From assembly GCA_021296375.1 (NCBI GenBank), contig JAGWAQ010000001.1, positions 1-40,668 of the forward strand: a stretch of DNA of 40,668 nt. The letters are read 5' to 3'. The position numbers and the translations under genes were made by a program. The notes beneath the pieces are model-generated. The model saw only the letters and a program-made list of their open reading frames with translations. It searched no databases and had not been told where the DNA came from. The stretch comes from Alphaproteobacteria bacterium. GTDB taxonomy: Bacteria > Pseudomonadota > Alphaproteobacteria > Puniceispirillales > UBA1172. This document shows positions 8,036-17,226 of this stretch, piece by piece; positions within the stretch are counted from its first letter, which is position 1; each line of letters begins with the position of its first letter.

Positions 8036-8408
8036 AATCCACGCCGCCACCATCCAGAAATCGCCGCGGCTTCAGCGTCTGCTCGCCGCGCTTGGTGATG
8101 GCGGCTGGCACACCACCCGTGAGCTGATGCTGAAGGCCAACGTCATGGCCGTCGGCACTTGCGTTTCGGAGCTGCGGGACAACGGGTTGACCGTCGAGTG
8201 CCGGTGCCGCGGCAAGGACAGCGCGACAGGCGCGATGATTTACGAATACCGGATTTCAAATTTCGGCAAGGGAGAGATCACACGCCCTGTGACCAGCACG
8301 GGAGGGCAGGCGAACTCATGCGCCGCTGGGCCGGATGTAAAGCCCTCCCCCATTATGCCCGGGCATGGCCCGGGGTTGTTGCAGGGCATGGGGATTTATG
8401 ATGGCTGA
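8028..8408 (+). CDS. Winged-helix-like small early protein
   Basis: SPRLQRLLAALGDGGWHTTRELMLKANVMAVGTCVSELRDNGLTVECRCRG.. resembles wHTH; start ATG 8028. Confidence 0.6.
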   Translation: MGKIHAATIQKSPRLQRLLAALGDGGWHTTRELMLKANVMAVGTCVSELRDNGLTVECRCRGKDSATGAMIYEYRISNFGKGEITRPVTSTGGQANSCAAGPDVKPSPIMPGHGPGLLQGMGIYDG

Positions 8409-8775
8409 GAGATGCATTATTTTCGGTGAGGAGCTGAGTGAGCTGGCGCGAGACGAACTGTTCAGCGCGCGGGATTACCATCTCGCCGTGCTGGATGACC
8501 CCGCCGCCCCGGCGCCGGTGCGCGAAGCCTCGCAGGCCTGGGTGCTGAAATACAACCATGCGCTGGCGCGGGATAACGACAGCTATGTTGATGAGCTTCG
8601 CGCCGGGCAGACCCGCGGCCAGACGCCGATTGTCTGGTGCGACGAGGGAGAGGTTCTGACGGAAGAATTGCCGCCATGTTCCACGGTATCACGCCCCAAA
8701 CCATCACGCCCCACGGTCTTAAGCCGGGTGATCGCGCATTTAAACCCAAACCCAAAAGCGGGGGGGCAAAAATGA
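8398..8775 (+). CDS. Hypothetical early protein
   Basis: ORF overlapping both neighbours. Confidence 0.5.
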   Translation: MMAERCIIFGEELSELARDELFSARDYHLAVLDDPAAPAPVREASQAWVLKYNHALARDNDSYVDELRAGQTRGQTPIVWCDEGEVLTEELPPCSTVSRPKPSRPTVLSRVIAHLNPNPKAGGQK

Positions 8776-9197
8776 CAGGCTTCGGGGCTTTTTTCAATCG
8801 ACCACTGCATGTGCACGAGCGTCAGGCGCGCCTGGGCAAGTTGCGGCGCCATGGCGGGGCGGCGGCGGAAGCCCCGCAACCTGACAACAAGGCTTATGCC
8901 GTGCGGCTGAAAACCGGCAGTTTTGACATCTTTATCGGCGTGTCGGCCAAAGCCCTGCTGCAGCGTTCGCACCAGGGCGCGGCGGGAATCGCGGTGACAA
9001 CCGCGCTGGCGATCAAGCAGCTGCGGGGGGAATGGCAGGGCATCCACAACGCTGATGTGGATGTGCGGCGGGTGCCGGAGCTGGACGGTCTGCTCTGCAA
9101 TGATCTCGATTACAATCACGAGGTGGCTTTCCGTGAAGGCATCGCCACCATCCCGCCGTCCACGCGCTGGGTTATGGATGACGAGGTGCTGGCATGA
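8772..9197 (+). CDS. Hypothetical early protein (141 aa)
   Basis: MTGFGAFFNRPLHVHERQARLGKLRRHGG...; coupled ATGA junctions. Confidence 0.6.
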   Translation: MTGFGAFFNRPLHVHERQARLGKLRRHGGAAAEAPQPDNKAYAVRLKTGSFDIFIGVSAKALLQRSHQGAAGIAVTTALAIKQLRGEWQGIHNADVDVRRVPELDGLLCNDLDYNHEVAFREGIATIPPSTRWVMDDEVLA

Positions 9198-10162
9198 GCG
9201 GCAAGATAGAACAGATTGCCATCACCTCGATCGAGATCGGCACGCGGATCCGCGGGCTTGGCCGCCATCAGGTCGAGGTGCTGAAGGAAACGATTGCGCG
9301 GCAAGGGATATTGCAACCGGTGACGATCCGCCGTCAACGTGGAGGCAATCGGCCGTTCCGGCTGATTTCCGGCTGGCACCGCATCGCCGCGGCGGAAGCG
9401 CTGGGGCATCAGGAGGTGCCGGCGGTGGTGGCGGATGTTACGGCGGCGCAAGCAGGGCTGATGGAGGTTGACGAGAATCTCGGCCAGGGGCAGATGTTTC
9501 CGATTGACAAGGCGGCGCTGGTTGCGGCAAGGTTGAGCCACTGGCAGGCGATCCATCCTGCCCGTCGAGGCGGAGATCGCAAATCTGCCGAGGCAAGAAA
9601 ATCAAAAGTGCCATCATGGCACTTTGATATTCCTGAACAAAATCAAGGATTTACCTCTGATAAAAAAATCAGGGCGGCGGCGGAGCAGGTTGCCGCTGAT
9701 TTCGGCGAAGCGACGGCGGCGGCCGTAGGCCTATCCCGCCGTCATGTTTATCGACTACTCGCGATTCACCGGCGGCTTCGCCCAAATATTCACGAGCTGA
9801 TCTACTCCACCCCCCCCAAAATCTACACCTCCATTAACCAGCTGTATCGGTTGAGCAAGGAAACCCCTGATATTCAGGCGCTGGTGCTGGCGGCGTGCCG
9901 CGACAAACAGCTGACGACGGTGTCGGCGGGGGTGCGGGTGGCCATGGGCAGGGCGGTGCCGAGGCCCGACCCAATGATGCGGTTTGAGACCTTATGGGCG
10001 TCGATGACGCGCAAGCAACGCGCCAAGGTGCTGGCGCGGCTGAAGCCGGAGTTTCTGGAATGGGAGAAAAACCCCAATAAGGCGGGGCTTGAAGTGGTGG
10101 TGGATAATGACGCGCCGCTTGAGGATGACACGCCGCGTGATGATGACGGGGTGCAAGGATGA
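9194..10162 (+). CDS. ParB/Spo0J-like nuclease-fold DNA-binding protein (322 aa)
   Basis: ITSIEIGTRIRGLGRHQVEVLKETIARQGILQPVTIRR...FRLISGWHRIAAAEALGHQEVPAVVAD; central HTH-like region. Confidence 0.8.
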   Translation: MSGKIEQIAITSIEIGTRIRGLGRHQVEVLKETIARQGILQPVTIRRQRGGNRPFRLISGWHRIAAAEALGHQEVPAVVADVTAAQAGLMEVDENLGQGQMFPIDKAALVAARLSHWQAIHPARRGGDRKSAEARKSKVPSWHFDIPEQNQGFTSDKKIRAAAEQVAADFGEATAAAVGLSRRHVYRLLAIHRRLRPNIHELIYSTPPKIYTSINQLYRLSKETPDIQALVLAACRDKQLTTVSAGVRVAMGRAVPRPDPMMRFETLWASMTRKQRAKVLARLKPEFLEWEKNPNKAGLEVVVDNDAPLEDDTPRDDDGVQG

Positions 10163-12000
10163 GCTGGATGAGCCTGAGCGAGATGCTGGCGCAACGCTGG
10201 CGCGGCTGGCCCCGCACCAGGGCGGGGGTCCGCGGCCGGTGCAAAACGCTCGGCTGGCCATCCCGCCAGCGCGGCAATAAAACGGAATTTAAATGCGATT
10301 TAACGTTGGTGCAAAAGCCGGTTAAGTCGTCATCAATGACCGCATCATCAATGGCCGCGCCGCTGGACCCGGCGGAACTGTGGCGGGGCTGGGAAGCGCG
10401 GGGTGAGCGTGACCGTGCGGTGAGCATGACGCGGGCTGACCTGCTTGACCTGCTGGATGAAATGCAGGCGCAGGGCGCGCCGCGAATGGCGGCACTGGAG
10501 GCGGTGGCGGCGCGCGGCGGTGTCAGCACGGCGAGTTTGCGCCGCTGGCGGAATCTGGTGGCCACCGTCCCGCGGGATTTATGGCCAGCGGTGCTGTTGC
10601 CTTGTCGCCGCGGGGGCCGCCCGCCGGAGATCACGACAGATCCTGCCGCCGTCGCCTTCATCAAATCTGATTATTTGCGGGCCTCGCAACCGAGCTGGTC
10701 GAGCTGCTATCAGCGGCTGATGCAGGTGGCGGAAACCCGCGGCTGGATCGTTGGCTTGCCGCGCACCCTGAAGCGGCAGGTGCTGGACAGCTTGCCGCAT
10801 GAGGTGGTGGTGGCGGCGCGCAAGGGCGAGGCTGAGCTGAAAACCATGTTTCCGCCGCAACGCCGCAAGCGCGCGCATCTCGGGGCCATGGGGGCCGTCA
10901 ACCTTGACGGCCATCTATGGGACGTGATGGTCGAGTGGGAGGACGGCACACGAAGCCGCCCGATGATGACCGCCGCCCAGGATGTCGGTTCCGGCAAGAT
11001 GCTGGCCTGGCGGCTGGCGCCGCAGGAAGACGCCTTGACGGTGCGCTTGATGCTGGCGGATATGTTCAAAAACCACGGGTTGCCGGAGAAAATTTACATG
11101 GATAACGGGCGGGCTTTTGCCGCCAAATCCATCAGCGGCGGGTCGGTCAATCGATTCCGCTTCAAATTCAAGCCCGAAGACCCCGTGGGAATCCTCAAGC
11201 TGCTGAATATCGAGGCGCATTTCACCAAGCCGTATTCCGGCCAGTCGAAGCCGATCGAGCGGGCGTTCCGGGATCTGGCGGATCATGTCGCCAAACACCC
11301 TGCCGCTGAAGGTGCTTATCTGGGCAACACCCCCGCCAATCGCCCCGACAAGGCGGGGCGTGCGGTGCCAATCGCGGAGTTCCGCAAGCTGGTCGATCAG
11401 GGCATGACCCTGCATAACGCCCGGCCGGGGCGGCAAACGGAAGCCTGCCGCGGGGTGCTGAGTTTCGATGACGCGTTTGCGGAGCTGGCGCGAGACATGC
11501 CGGTGCGGCGGGCGACGGCGGCGCAGTTGCGGCTGGCCTTGCTGGCGAGCCAGCCGGTGCGCGCCTCCCGCCAATCGGGGCTGATCGAGCTGATGGGCAA
11601 CCGGTATTGGTCGGGCTGGATGAATCAGGTGGCGGGGCAAAAAGTCGTGGTGCGGTTTGACCCTGAAGACCTCAAGCAGAATATCTATCTCTACAATCTT
11701 GAAGGCAAGTTCCTCGGCACGGCGGAGCTGTTCGCCGACGCCGGATTTGATGACATGGCGGCGGCAAAAGCCCATGAGAAAAAGCGGCGTCAGAAAACAA
11801 AATTGACGAGAGAGTTGCTGGATCTCGAACGGCGATTGTCCCCGCGCGAGGTGGCGGCGGCGATTCCTGATGTGGAATTGCCGAAGCCGGACAGCTGGCC
11901 GGTAGTCCGCATGACGCCATTGAATTTGCCGGAAGATGATGACGGCGACATCTCCGCCCGCGATCTGGCGGCGGGACTTGAAAAAATGGGAGGTCAGTAA
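10159..12000 (+). CDS. Mu A-like DDE transposase (613 aa)
   Basis: HTH N-terminus; GAVNLDGHLWDVMVEWEDGTRSRPMMTAAQDVGSGKML..IYMDNGRAF.. DDE core; followed by an ATPase gene as in Mu A-B. Confidence 0.9.
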   Translation: MSWMSLSEMLAQRWRGWPRTRAGVRGRCKTLGWPSRQRGNKTEFKCDLTLVQKPVKSSSMTASSMAAPLDPAELWRGWEARGERDRAVSMTRADLLDLLDEMQAQGAPRMAALEAVAARGGVSTASLRRWRNLVATVPRDLWPAVLLPCRRGGRPPEITTDPAAVAFIKSDYLRASQPSWSSCYQRLMQVAETRGWIVGLPRTLKRQVLDSLPHEVVVAARKGEAELKTMFPPQRRKRAHLGAMGAVNLDGHLWDVMVEWEDGTRSRPMMTAAQDVGSGKMLAWRLAPQEDALTVRLMLADMFKNHGLPEKIYMDNGRAFAAKSISGGSVNRFRFKFKPEDPVGILKLLNIEAHFTKPYSGQSKPIERAFRDLADHVAKHPAAEGAYLGNTPANRPDKAGRAVPIAEFRKLVDQGMTLHNARPGRQTEACRGVLSFDDAFAELARDMPVRRATAAQLRLALLASQPVRASRQSGLIELMGNRYWSGWMNQVAGQKVVVRFDPEDLKQNIYLYNLEGKFLGTAELFADAGFDDMAAAKAHEKKRRQKTKLTRELLDLERRLSPREVAAAIPDVELPKPDSWPVVRMTPLNLPEDDDGDISARDLAAGLEKMGGQ

Positions 12001-12978
12001 ATGACACAAAGTGCAGAAAAAAGTGCAGAACAGACAATCATCACCCGCAATGACGCGATCATCGATGCCGTCAAAAAGCAGATGGCGGCGGAGAAAACCT
12101 CGCAAGCGGATCTGGCGCGGGTGCTGGGGGTGTCCACCACCCTGATCAATCAGGTGCTGAAGGGAATTTACAAGGGCGACCTTGGCTCGATCCTGCTCAA
12201 GCTTGAGCAATGGAGCGCCGATCGCCGTGACGCGGCAGAGGCGCGGGCGCAGGCGGTGACGGCGCCGGATTTTATGGAAACGCCGACGGCGGTGGAGTTC
12301 ATGACGGCCCTGTCCGTCAGCCAGCAGCTGAAGAAATACATAATCATCACCGGCGCGCCGGGGGTGGGGAAGACCATGGCGGCGCGGGAATATTTCCGGC
12401 GCCACAGTGCCGTCACCATGGTGACGCTGTCGCCGGTGGTGAGCCGCCCGCTGAGCCTGCTCCAGCATCTTTCTGACGAGCTGAACATTTCAACCAGGGT
12501 GCAATCGCGGATGACCCGCAACCTGATCGACTATTGGAACGCTCGCCCCGGCGGCATGCTGATTGTTGATGAGGCGCAGCACCTCAGCACTCAGGCGCTG
12601 GATGAGCTGCGCTCGATCCATGATCAAAGCGCCGTCGGGATTGCCCTGCTGGGCAACGAGAATCTGATCGAGCGCCTAACTGGTGACAACACGGCGGTTG
12701 AATTTGGCCAGCTGCGGTCACGCTTCAGCATCCGCGTGCGGCGCCGCACGCCAATGCCGCAGGACATTGAGATGATGCTCAATGCCTGGGCGATCAGCTC
12801 AAAAGAAATGCGGGTGTTCCTCGTCAAGGTGGCCAGCAAGCTCGGGCATCTGCGAACCCTCAATAACGTGCTGGAAATGGCGGTCGCCCTTGCCCAAGGC
12901 AAGCAGGCGGCGCTTGAGCTGAAGCATCTGAAACAGGCCTATGTTTATCAATCGGGCCATCAACTCGAAGGAGCATAA
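12001..12978 (+). CDS. Mu B-like AAA ATPase with N-terminal HTH (325 aa)
   Basis: Walker A TGAPGVGKT, Walker B MLIVDEAQHL; N-terminal ADLARVLGVSTTLINQVLKG HTH. Confidence 0.9.
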   Translation: MTQSAEKSAEQTIITRNDAIIDAVKKQMAAEKTSQADLARVLGVSTTLINQVLKGIYKGDLGSILLKLEQWSADRRDAAEARAQAVTAPDFMETPTAVEFMTALSVSQQLKKYIIITGAPGVGKTMAAREYFRRHSAVTMVTLSPVVSRPLSLLQHLSDELNISTRVQSRMTRNLIDYWNARPGGMLIVDEAQHLSTQALDELRSIHDQSAVGIALLGNENLIERLTGDNTAVEFGQLRSRFSIRVRRRTPMPQDIEMMLNAWAISSKEMRVFLVKVASKLGHLRTLNNVLEMAVALAQGKQAALELKHLKQAYVYQSGHQLEGA

Positions 12979-12979
12979 G

Positions 12980-13684
12980 ATGACCAATCCTGAAATGAAT
13001 TCTATCGGCAATAATGAAGAGGTGTATGTCAAAAACGCCAAGGGTCACCTTGTGCCGGAGACGTCGGTCAAGCCCGCCGACCGGCTGATTGACCAGGCGG
13101 TCAAGACGATCTTTGATCAGTATGCGATTCCCCTCAATGCGGAAATCGCGCGGTTCCGCGGCCATTGCATTGATGACATTGCGACATTGCAGAACCTTCT
13201 GCGTGAGGATTACGGAATCAAAAAAGGCGGGGTCAAGGGCAATGTGACGCTGATGAGTTACGACGGTTGCCGCAAGATCGAGCTGCAGCAGGCGCAACAC
13301 ATGACCTTCGACACCCGCATTCAGATCGCCAAGGAGCTGATCGACGAGTGCCTGACGGAATGGGCTGATGCCGGCACCCATGTCAACATCAAGACGATCA
13401 TCATGGACGCGTTTGAAGTCAATCAGCAGGGCAAGATGAGCCGCGAAAAGCTGCTCGGCCTGCGCCGCCACAATTTCGACCACCCCAAGTGGCAGACGGC
13501 GATGACGGCGATTGCCGACAGCATCACTTTCACGGGCAAGAAAGCCTATGTGCGGTTCTACCACCGCCCCGATTGCCATGCCCCCTGGGAAGCCCTGACG
13601 ATTGATATTGCCAGCGCGGCGGATGTCACCAGCCCCGACGAGGTTGATGATGCAGATGAGGATGAGGTTGCTGATGACCGCTGA
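12980..13684 (+). CDS. DUF3164-family phage protein
   Basis: Conserved early protein of Mu-like phages downstream of A/B; ..KGHLVPE..VKPADRLIDQAVKTIFDQ.. Confidence 0.75.
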   Translation: MTNPEMNSIGNNEEVYVKNAKGHLVPETSVKPADRLIDQAVKTIFDQYAIPLNAEIARFRGHCIDDIATLQNLLREDYGIKKGGVKGNVTLMSYDGCRKIELQQAQHMTFDTRIQIAKELIDECLTEWADAGTHVNIKTIIMDAFEVNQQGKMSREKLLGLRRHNFDHPKWQTAMTAIADSITFTGKKAYVRFYHRPDCHAPWEALTIDIASAADVTSPDEVDDADEDEVADDR

Positions 13685-14453
13685 GATCGCCCCCATTCAC
13701 ACCCCGCAGAAAAGCTGGCTCAAAAAAAAGCTCATGCTGATGGGCAGGGTTCATCAGGCCGCCAAGACCTTCGGCCTGGATGACGACACCCGGCGGGATC
13801 TGATGGCGCGGGTGACGGGGGAGAGGTCCACCAAAAACATGAACCCGGGTCAGCTGGCGGCGGTGCTCGATGAGATCAACCGCATTTACCAGCCGGATCA
13901 TCCCGGGGTGCACTCGCGCTTTCCTGAAGAGAAAAAAGCGCGGGCCTTGTGGCATTCCGCCTATTACCTCGGCCTGATCGAGGATGACGGGATGCGGGCG
14001 TTCAACCGTTTTGTCACGCGCCAGACCGGGTGTCGCGACCGGCGGATGGTGCGCGGCGACTGGGACAAGGTGATCGAGGCGCTGAAGGTGATGCTGGAGC
14101 GTGACGGCGGCGTCAATTGGGCGCGGCACAAACTTGATATTGAGCCGGGCAACAAGAAGCGTTGCCCGCGGGCGGCGGTCATCCTCGCCCAATGGCGGGA
14201 GCTGGCGGAATACGCCATGGTGCCGCGCGGCAATGCCGCCATCCTTATGGCGTTCATCCAGAAAAAATACCAGCTGGCCAAGCCGCTTTCGCCTGATCAA
14301 CTGCCGGCGGAGCTGCAGGACACCATCATCCGCTATTTTGGCAAAATTCTGCGTGAGTGCCAGCGCGGCCCCGATCCAGCTGGCGGCCCCGATCCGGCTG
14401 GCGGGGGCGGCCATGACGGCGGGGGCAATGACGGAGGCGGCAATGCAGCCTGA
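13674..14453 (+). CDS. Mu gp16-like (DUF1018) protein with Gly/Asp-rich tail
   Basis: ..VHQAAKTFGLDDDTRRDLMARVTGERSTKNMNPGQLAAVLDEI... Confidence 0.75.
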   Translation: MTAEIAPIHTPQKSWLKKKLMLMGRVHQAAKTFGLDDDTRRDLMARVTGERSTKNMNPGQLAAVLDEINRIYQPDHPGVHSRFPEEKKARALWHSAYYLGLIEDDGMRAFNRFVTRQTGCRDRRMVRGDWDKVIEALKVMLERDGGVNWARHKLDIEPGNKKRCPRAAVILAQWRELAEYAMVPRGNAAILMAFIQKKYQLAKPLSPDQLPAELQDTIIRYFGKILRECQRGPDPAGGPDPAGGGGHDGGGNDGGGNAA

Positions 14454-14874
14454 CATAGCCCCTGTTTCCGCCCCTGTTTCAGGCAGATATATCCGCCCTC
14501 ATCTGCCGCATCCGCTCGGTATCATCGCGCAACACACCTCATTTGAAACGGCGCTGCGGGTGGCGGAAGTGCTGGGCGGCCGCCGGGTGCGCATCCCCGA
14601 CAATCACCACAAGCTGACCCTGACGACAGAAGGGGTGGTGCTGGCGCGGCTTGTTGGCGCGGCGGCGGCGGCGATTTGTGATGATGTTCATGCCAGCGCG
14701 AACCGATCCCGCGGGCTGGGCTGCACCTGGGAGATCCCCCACGCGCCGGAAGCCTGGGCCATCGCCCTGATCGAAGACGGGGTATCGATCCCTGAAGTCG
14801 CGCACCGACTGAAGAAATCGCAACGGGCGGTGCGGGATTACATCAATCGTCACCGAAAGGAGGGCGCGTCATGA
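14443..14874 (+). CDS. Mor/C-family-like transcription activator candidate (143 aa)
   Basis: FETALRVAEVLGGRRVRIP resembles the Mor dimerisation segment; C-terminal HTH WAIALIEDGVSIPEVAHRLKKSQRAVRDYINRHRK; position after gp16 matches Mu mor. Confidence 0.7.
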   Translation: MQPDIAPVSAPVSGRYIRPHLPHPLGIIAQHTSFETALRVAEVLGGRRVRIPDNHHKLTLTTEGVVLARLVGAAAAAICDDVHASANRSRGLGCTWEIPHAPEAWAIALIEDGVSIPEVAHRLKKSQRAVRDYINRHRKEGAS

Positions 14875-15842
14875 CCGTCACCCAAACACTCTACCATTAC
14901 CATGATTTTTCAACCGGCGATAAGGTCGCCATCAAGATTTCTATTGAGACCGCCACCGCGTGTGGGTTGACGGTGCCGGAAATATGTAGCCTGCCGCTAT
15001 TGATCAAGGGCGCGAGCAAGGAGCAGATTCATAAATACAATGGCTATAAATCCCGCAGCAGCACTTGGCGGCTCATCAAATCTGTTTACGAAAAACTGGG
15101 GGCTGAAAAACCTTCTGAAATTCCGCTGGCGGCGCTGGCCCGGGGGATTTATATCGTTGAGTTTATCCGTGCAGATGCCCCTGCGGGATCGAGGTTGGGC
15201 AGTCCAGATGCCCCTGAATTCGAGGCGGCCCCTCAATCCGAGGCGGCCAGCGCAGATGCCAGCCCGGCCCCTGAATCCGAGGCGGCGGCGGACATCACGC
15301 CGAACAAGAAAGCCTATAAGATTGACCTGCAGATGGTGACGGAGATCAAGGCGATTTGGGATCACTGCTCCAACCTCAGCATTGCCTCCGCGCTCATCGC
15401 CCCGCGCTATTTTCTGACTGGCAATATTCCGCGGCAGGTGATGAATTGCCGCGGCGAGAAGGGCTGGTTTCCGCAAGAAAAATGGATGGAGCTGATCAAG
15501 ATCAGCCGCACCTATCGCCGCCATCGCGAGCCGCCGCCGCCATTGACGGAAGATGAGCTGTCGGTATTGATTGATACCGCCTGCAGAAAAGCGATGGCCG
15601 ACAACCGCCGCAAGCAGACAGAGCTGGCGGAAGGACGCGCCGCCGCTCAATCCGCAGCTCAATCCAGAACCACCGCAAATCTGGACGCCGCGGGAGAGGT
15701 ACGGGAGCGGATAGAGCGTGAGGGGTTTGGCCAGGAAGCCCCGCCGGCGGCTGATGATCTGGGGCGGTGGCGCGGCCGTGCCACCACGCTGCCCACCGGC
15801 AGCACGGCGATCGGCGATATGTACGCCGGAACCGCGGAATAG
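14871..15842 (+). CDS. Hypothetical protein with Ala/Pro/Glu-rich repetitive linker (323 aa)
   Basis: Linker DAPAGSRLGSPDAPEFEAAPQSEAASADASPAPESEAA between two ordered-looking segments. Confidence 0.65.
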   Translation: MTVTQTLYHYHDFSTGDKVAIKISIETATACGLTVPEICSLPLLIKGASKEQIHKYNGYKSRSSTWRLIKSVYEKLGAEKPSEIPLAALARGIYIVEFIRADAPAGSRLGSPDAPEFEAAPQSEAASADASPAPESEAAADITPNKKAYKIDLQMVTEIKAIWDHCSNLSIASALIAPRYFLTGNIPRQVMNCRGEKGWFPQEKWMELIKISRTYRRHREPPPPLTEDELSVLIDTACRKAMADNRRKQTELAEGRAAAQSAAQSRTTANLDAAGEVRERIEREGFGQEAPPAADDLGRWRGRATTLPTGSTAIGDMYAGTAE

Positions 15843-15852
15843 GGGCGGTGTG

Positions 15853-16251
15853 ATGGGGGGGTACGGCCATGTTAAAGACCGGGTTGAGGTGCTGGAAACA
15901 AAGCTCGAGGTGCTGTCGGCGCAAGTCGAGGCGCTGAAGAACCAGCTGCGTTCGCCCGCCCCACCAAAAATGATGGTCAATGAGCTGGTGGCCGCCGCCG
16001 CCAGGGCGACGGGGTTTTCCCCCCGTGAGCTGAGCTCACCCCTGCGGGTCCGGAAACTGATGCTGGCGCGGATCGCGGCATGCCTGGCGGCGCGGCGCCA
16101 CCACTGGACCGTCAGCCAGATCGGCATGGCGTTTAATCGGGACCACACCAGCATCCAGTATTACATCAACCACAAAATGACGAAGGACCCCCATGTCATC
16201 AACACGTCACGGCGGATCGAAGCCGAATTGATCAAGAAGGAGATTTATTGA
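15853..16251 (+). CDS. DnaA domain IV-like DNA-binding protein with N-terminal coiled coil (132 aa)
   Basis: VNELVAAAARATGFSPRELSSPLRVRKLMLARIAACLAARRHHWTVSQIGMAFNRDHTSIQYYINHKM; RDHTSI matches the DnaA C-terminal signature. Confidence 0.75.
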   Translation: MGGYGHVKDRVEVLETKLEVLSAQVEALKNQLRSPAPPKMMVNELVAAAARATGFSPRELSSPLRVRKLMLARIAACLAARRHHWTVSQIGMAFNRDHTSIQYYINHKMTKDPHVINTSRRIEAELIKKEIY

Positions 16252-16460
16252 TGGCACGCACCACCACCCGCGCCTTATCACCGGCGCAAAAGATGCTGGC
16301 CAGCGCCGCTTTGGTCGGCGGGTTCTTGCAGGAAATGGGGGCGGCCGCACCCACGGCCCTGCTTCCACGGCCACGTCACGGCGGCAAAAGCCGCCACTGG
16401 CAACGCAACCCCGGCCATCAGGCGTGGAAGCGCAACCGCCGCTCGGGAAGGAGGGCGTGA
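16251..16460 (+). CDS. Small basic hypothetical protein
   Basis: Coupled ORF between the DnaA-like and DUF1643 genes. Confidence 0.4.
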   Translation: MARTTTRALSPAQKMLASAALVGGFLQEMGAAAPTALLPRPRHGGKSRHWQRNPGHQAWKRNRRSGRRA

Positions 16461-17005
16461 TGAAACGCTCAGCCACATTCAGCGATTGCGGAAAATATCG
16501 TTATCGCCTTGACCGCGACTGGAGCGATATGTTGACGGATAATCCCCGTCGCGCCTTGTGGATCATGCTGAACCCCAGCACCGCCGACGCCAGCGAGGAT
16601 GACCCTACCATTCGGAGGATTATCAATTTCAGCAAGCGCGAGGGCTGTTCTGCCTTGACGGTGCTGAACCTGTCGCCACGTATTGCAACAGACCCTGCTG
16701 AACTGGCGGGGCTGACCGACGACGAATTGATGGGAGATGCGGATCAATATTATTCTAAAATGGATGATGTGTTTGACCCTGAACTTTCACCCCTGATCAT
16801 CTGTGCCTGGGGCGCAACTGCTTACAACAAAAAAACGTTAAAACCATGGGCGAATAAAGGATACGGTATTCTCTTTTCTCATCTTTCACGCAAGGCCAGC
16901 CAAAAATTACTCTGTCTTGGCCATACTAAAGACGGCGCGCCGCGACATCCGCTTTATGTCGATGCGGAGCAGCCACTTCTTGAACTTGCAAGGAGGACAT
17001 CATGA
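16460..17005 (+). CDS. DUF1643-family protein (181 aa)
   Basis: CGKYRYRLDRDW...ALWIMLNPSTADASEDDPTIRRIINFSKREGC..; ATG overlaps upstream TGA. Confidence 0.8.
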   Translation: MKRSATFSDCGKYRYRLDRDWSDMLTDNPRRALWIMLNPSTADASEDDPTIRRIINFSKREGCSALTVLNLSPRIATDPAELAGLTDDELMGDADQYYSKMDDVFDPELSPLIICAWGATAYNKKTLKPWANKGYGILFSHLSRKASQKLLCLGHTKDGAPRHPLYVDAEQPLLELARRTS

Positions 17006-17136
17006 ATAAGCCGGTTTCCGTTGCTGATCGGCCCGACGCGCACCGCCCGGGCAAGAAACGGCGCAAATGGTCCGCCAAGCGGCGGGCAAAAGCCATGGCC
17101 GCCCGCGCCCGCCACAACCTGAAAGGAGCACGGTGA
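17002..17136 (+). CDS. Very basic 44-aa microprotein
   Basis: MNKPVSVADRPDAHRPGKKRRKWSAKRRAKAMAARARHNLKGAR*; RBS AGGAGG upstream; coupled to both neighbours. Confidence 0.5.
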   Translation: MNKPVSVADRPDAHRPGKKRRKWSAKRRAKAMAARARHNLKGAR

Positions 17137-17204
17137 TGCCCGAAGCTATTATGGTTCTTGTTTTTCTTCTTGGATTGATTGTCTTCATCATAAATTCCAG
17201 CTAG
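17136..17204 (+). CDS. 22-aa single-TM micropeptide
   Basis: MPEAIMVLVFLLGLIVFIINSS*; preceded by AAAGGAG and TGATG coupling. Confidence 0.4.
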   Translation: MPEAIMVLVFLLGLIVFIINSS

Positions 17205-17226
17205 ACATGATTAAGGCATCCAAGAA

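Noticed and set aside
10099-10107. GGTGGATAA (reverse complement TTATCCACC), DnaA-box-like; another at about 3311
   Set aside because: Isolated one-mismatch matches inside coding sequence; not clustered enough to support an origin.
10915-12468. 517-aa minus-strand ORF opposite the transposase/ATPase genes
   Set aside because: Antisense to two confidently identified genes; His/Arg-rich composition typical of spurious GC-rich antisense frames.
15181-15300. Repetitive GCAGATGCC/CGAGGCGGC DNA in the 14871 gene
   Set aside because: Explained by an Ala/Pro/Glu-rich linker; no separate DNA function evident.
14997-16154. 385-aa minus-strand ORF
   Set aside because: Overlaps two coupled rightward genes; composition typical of shadow ORFs.
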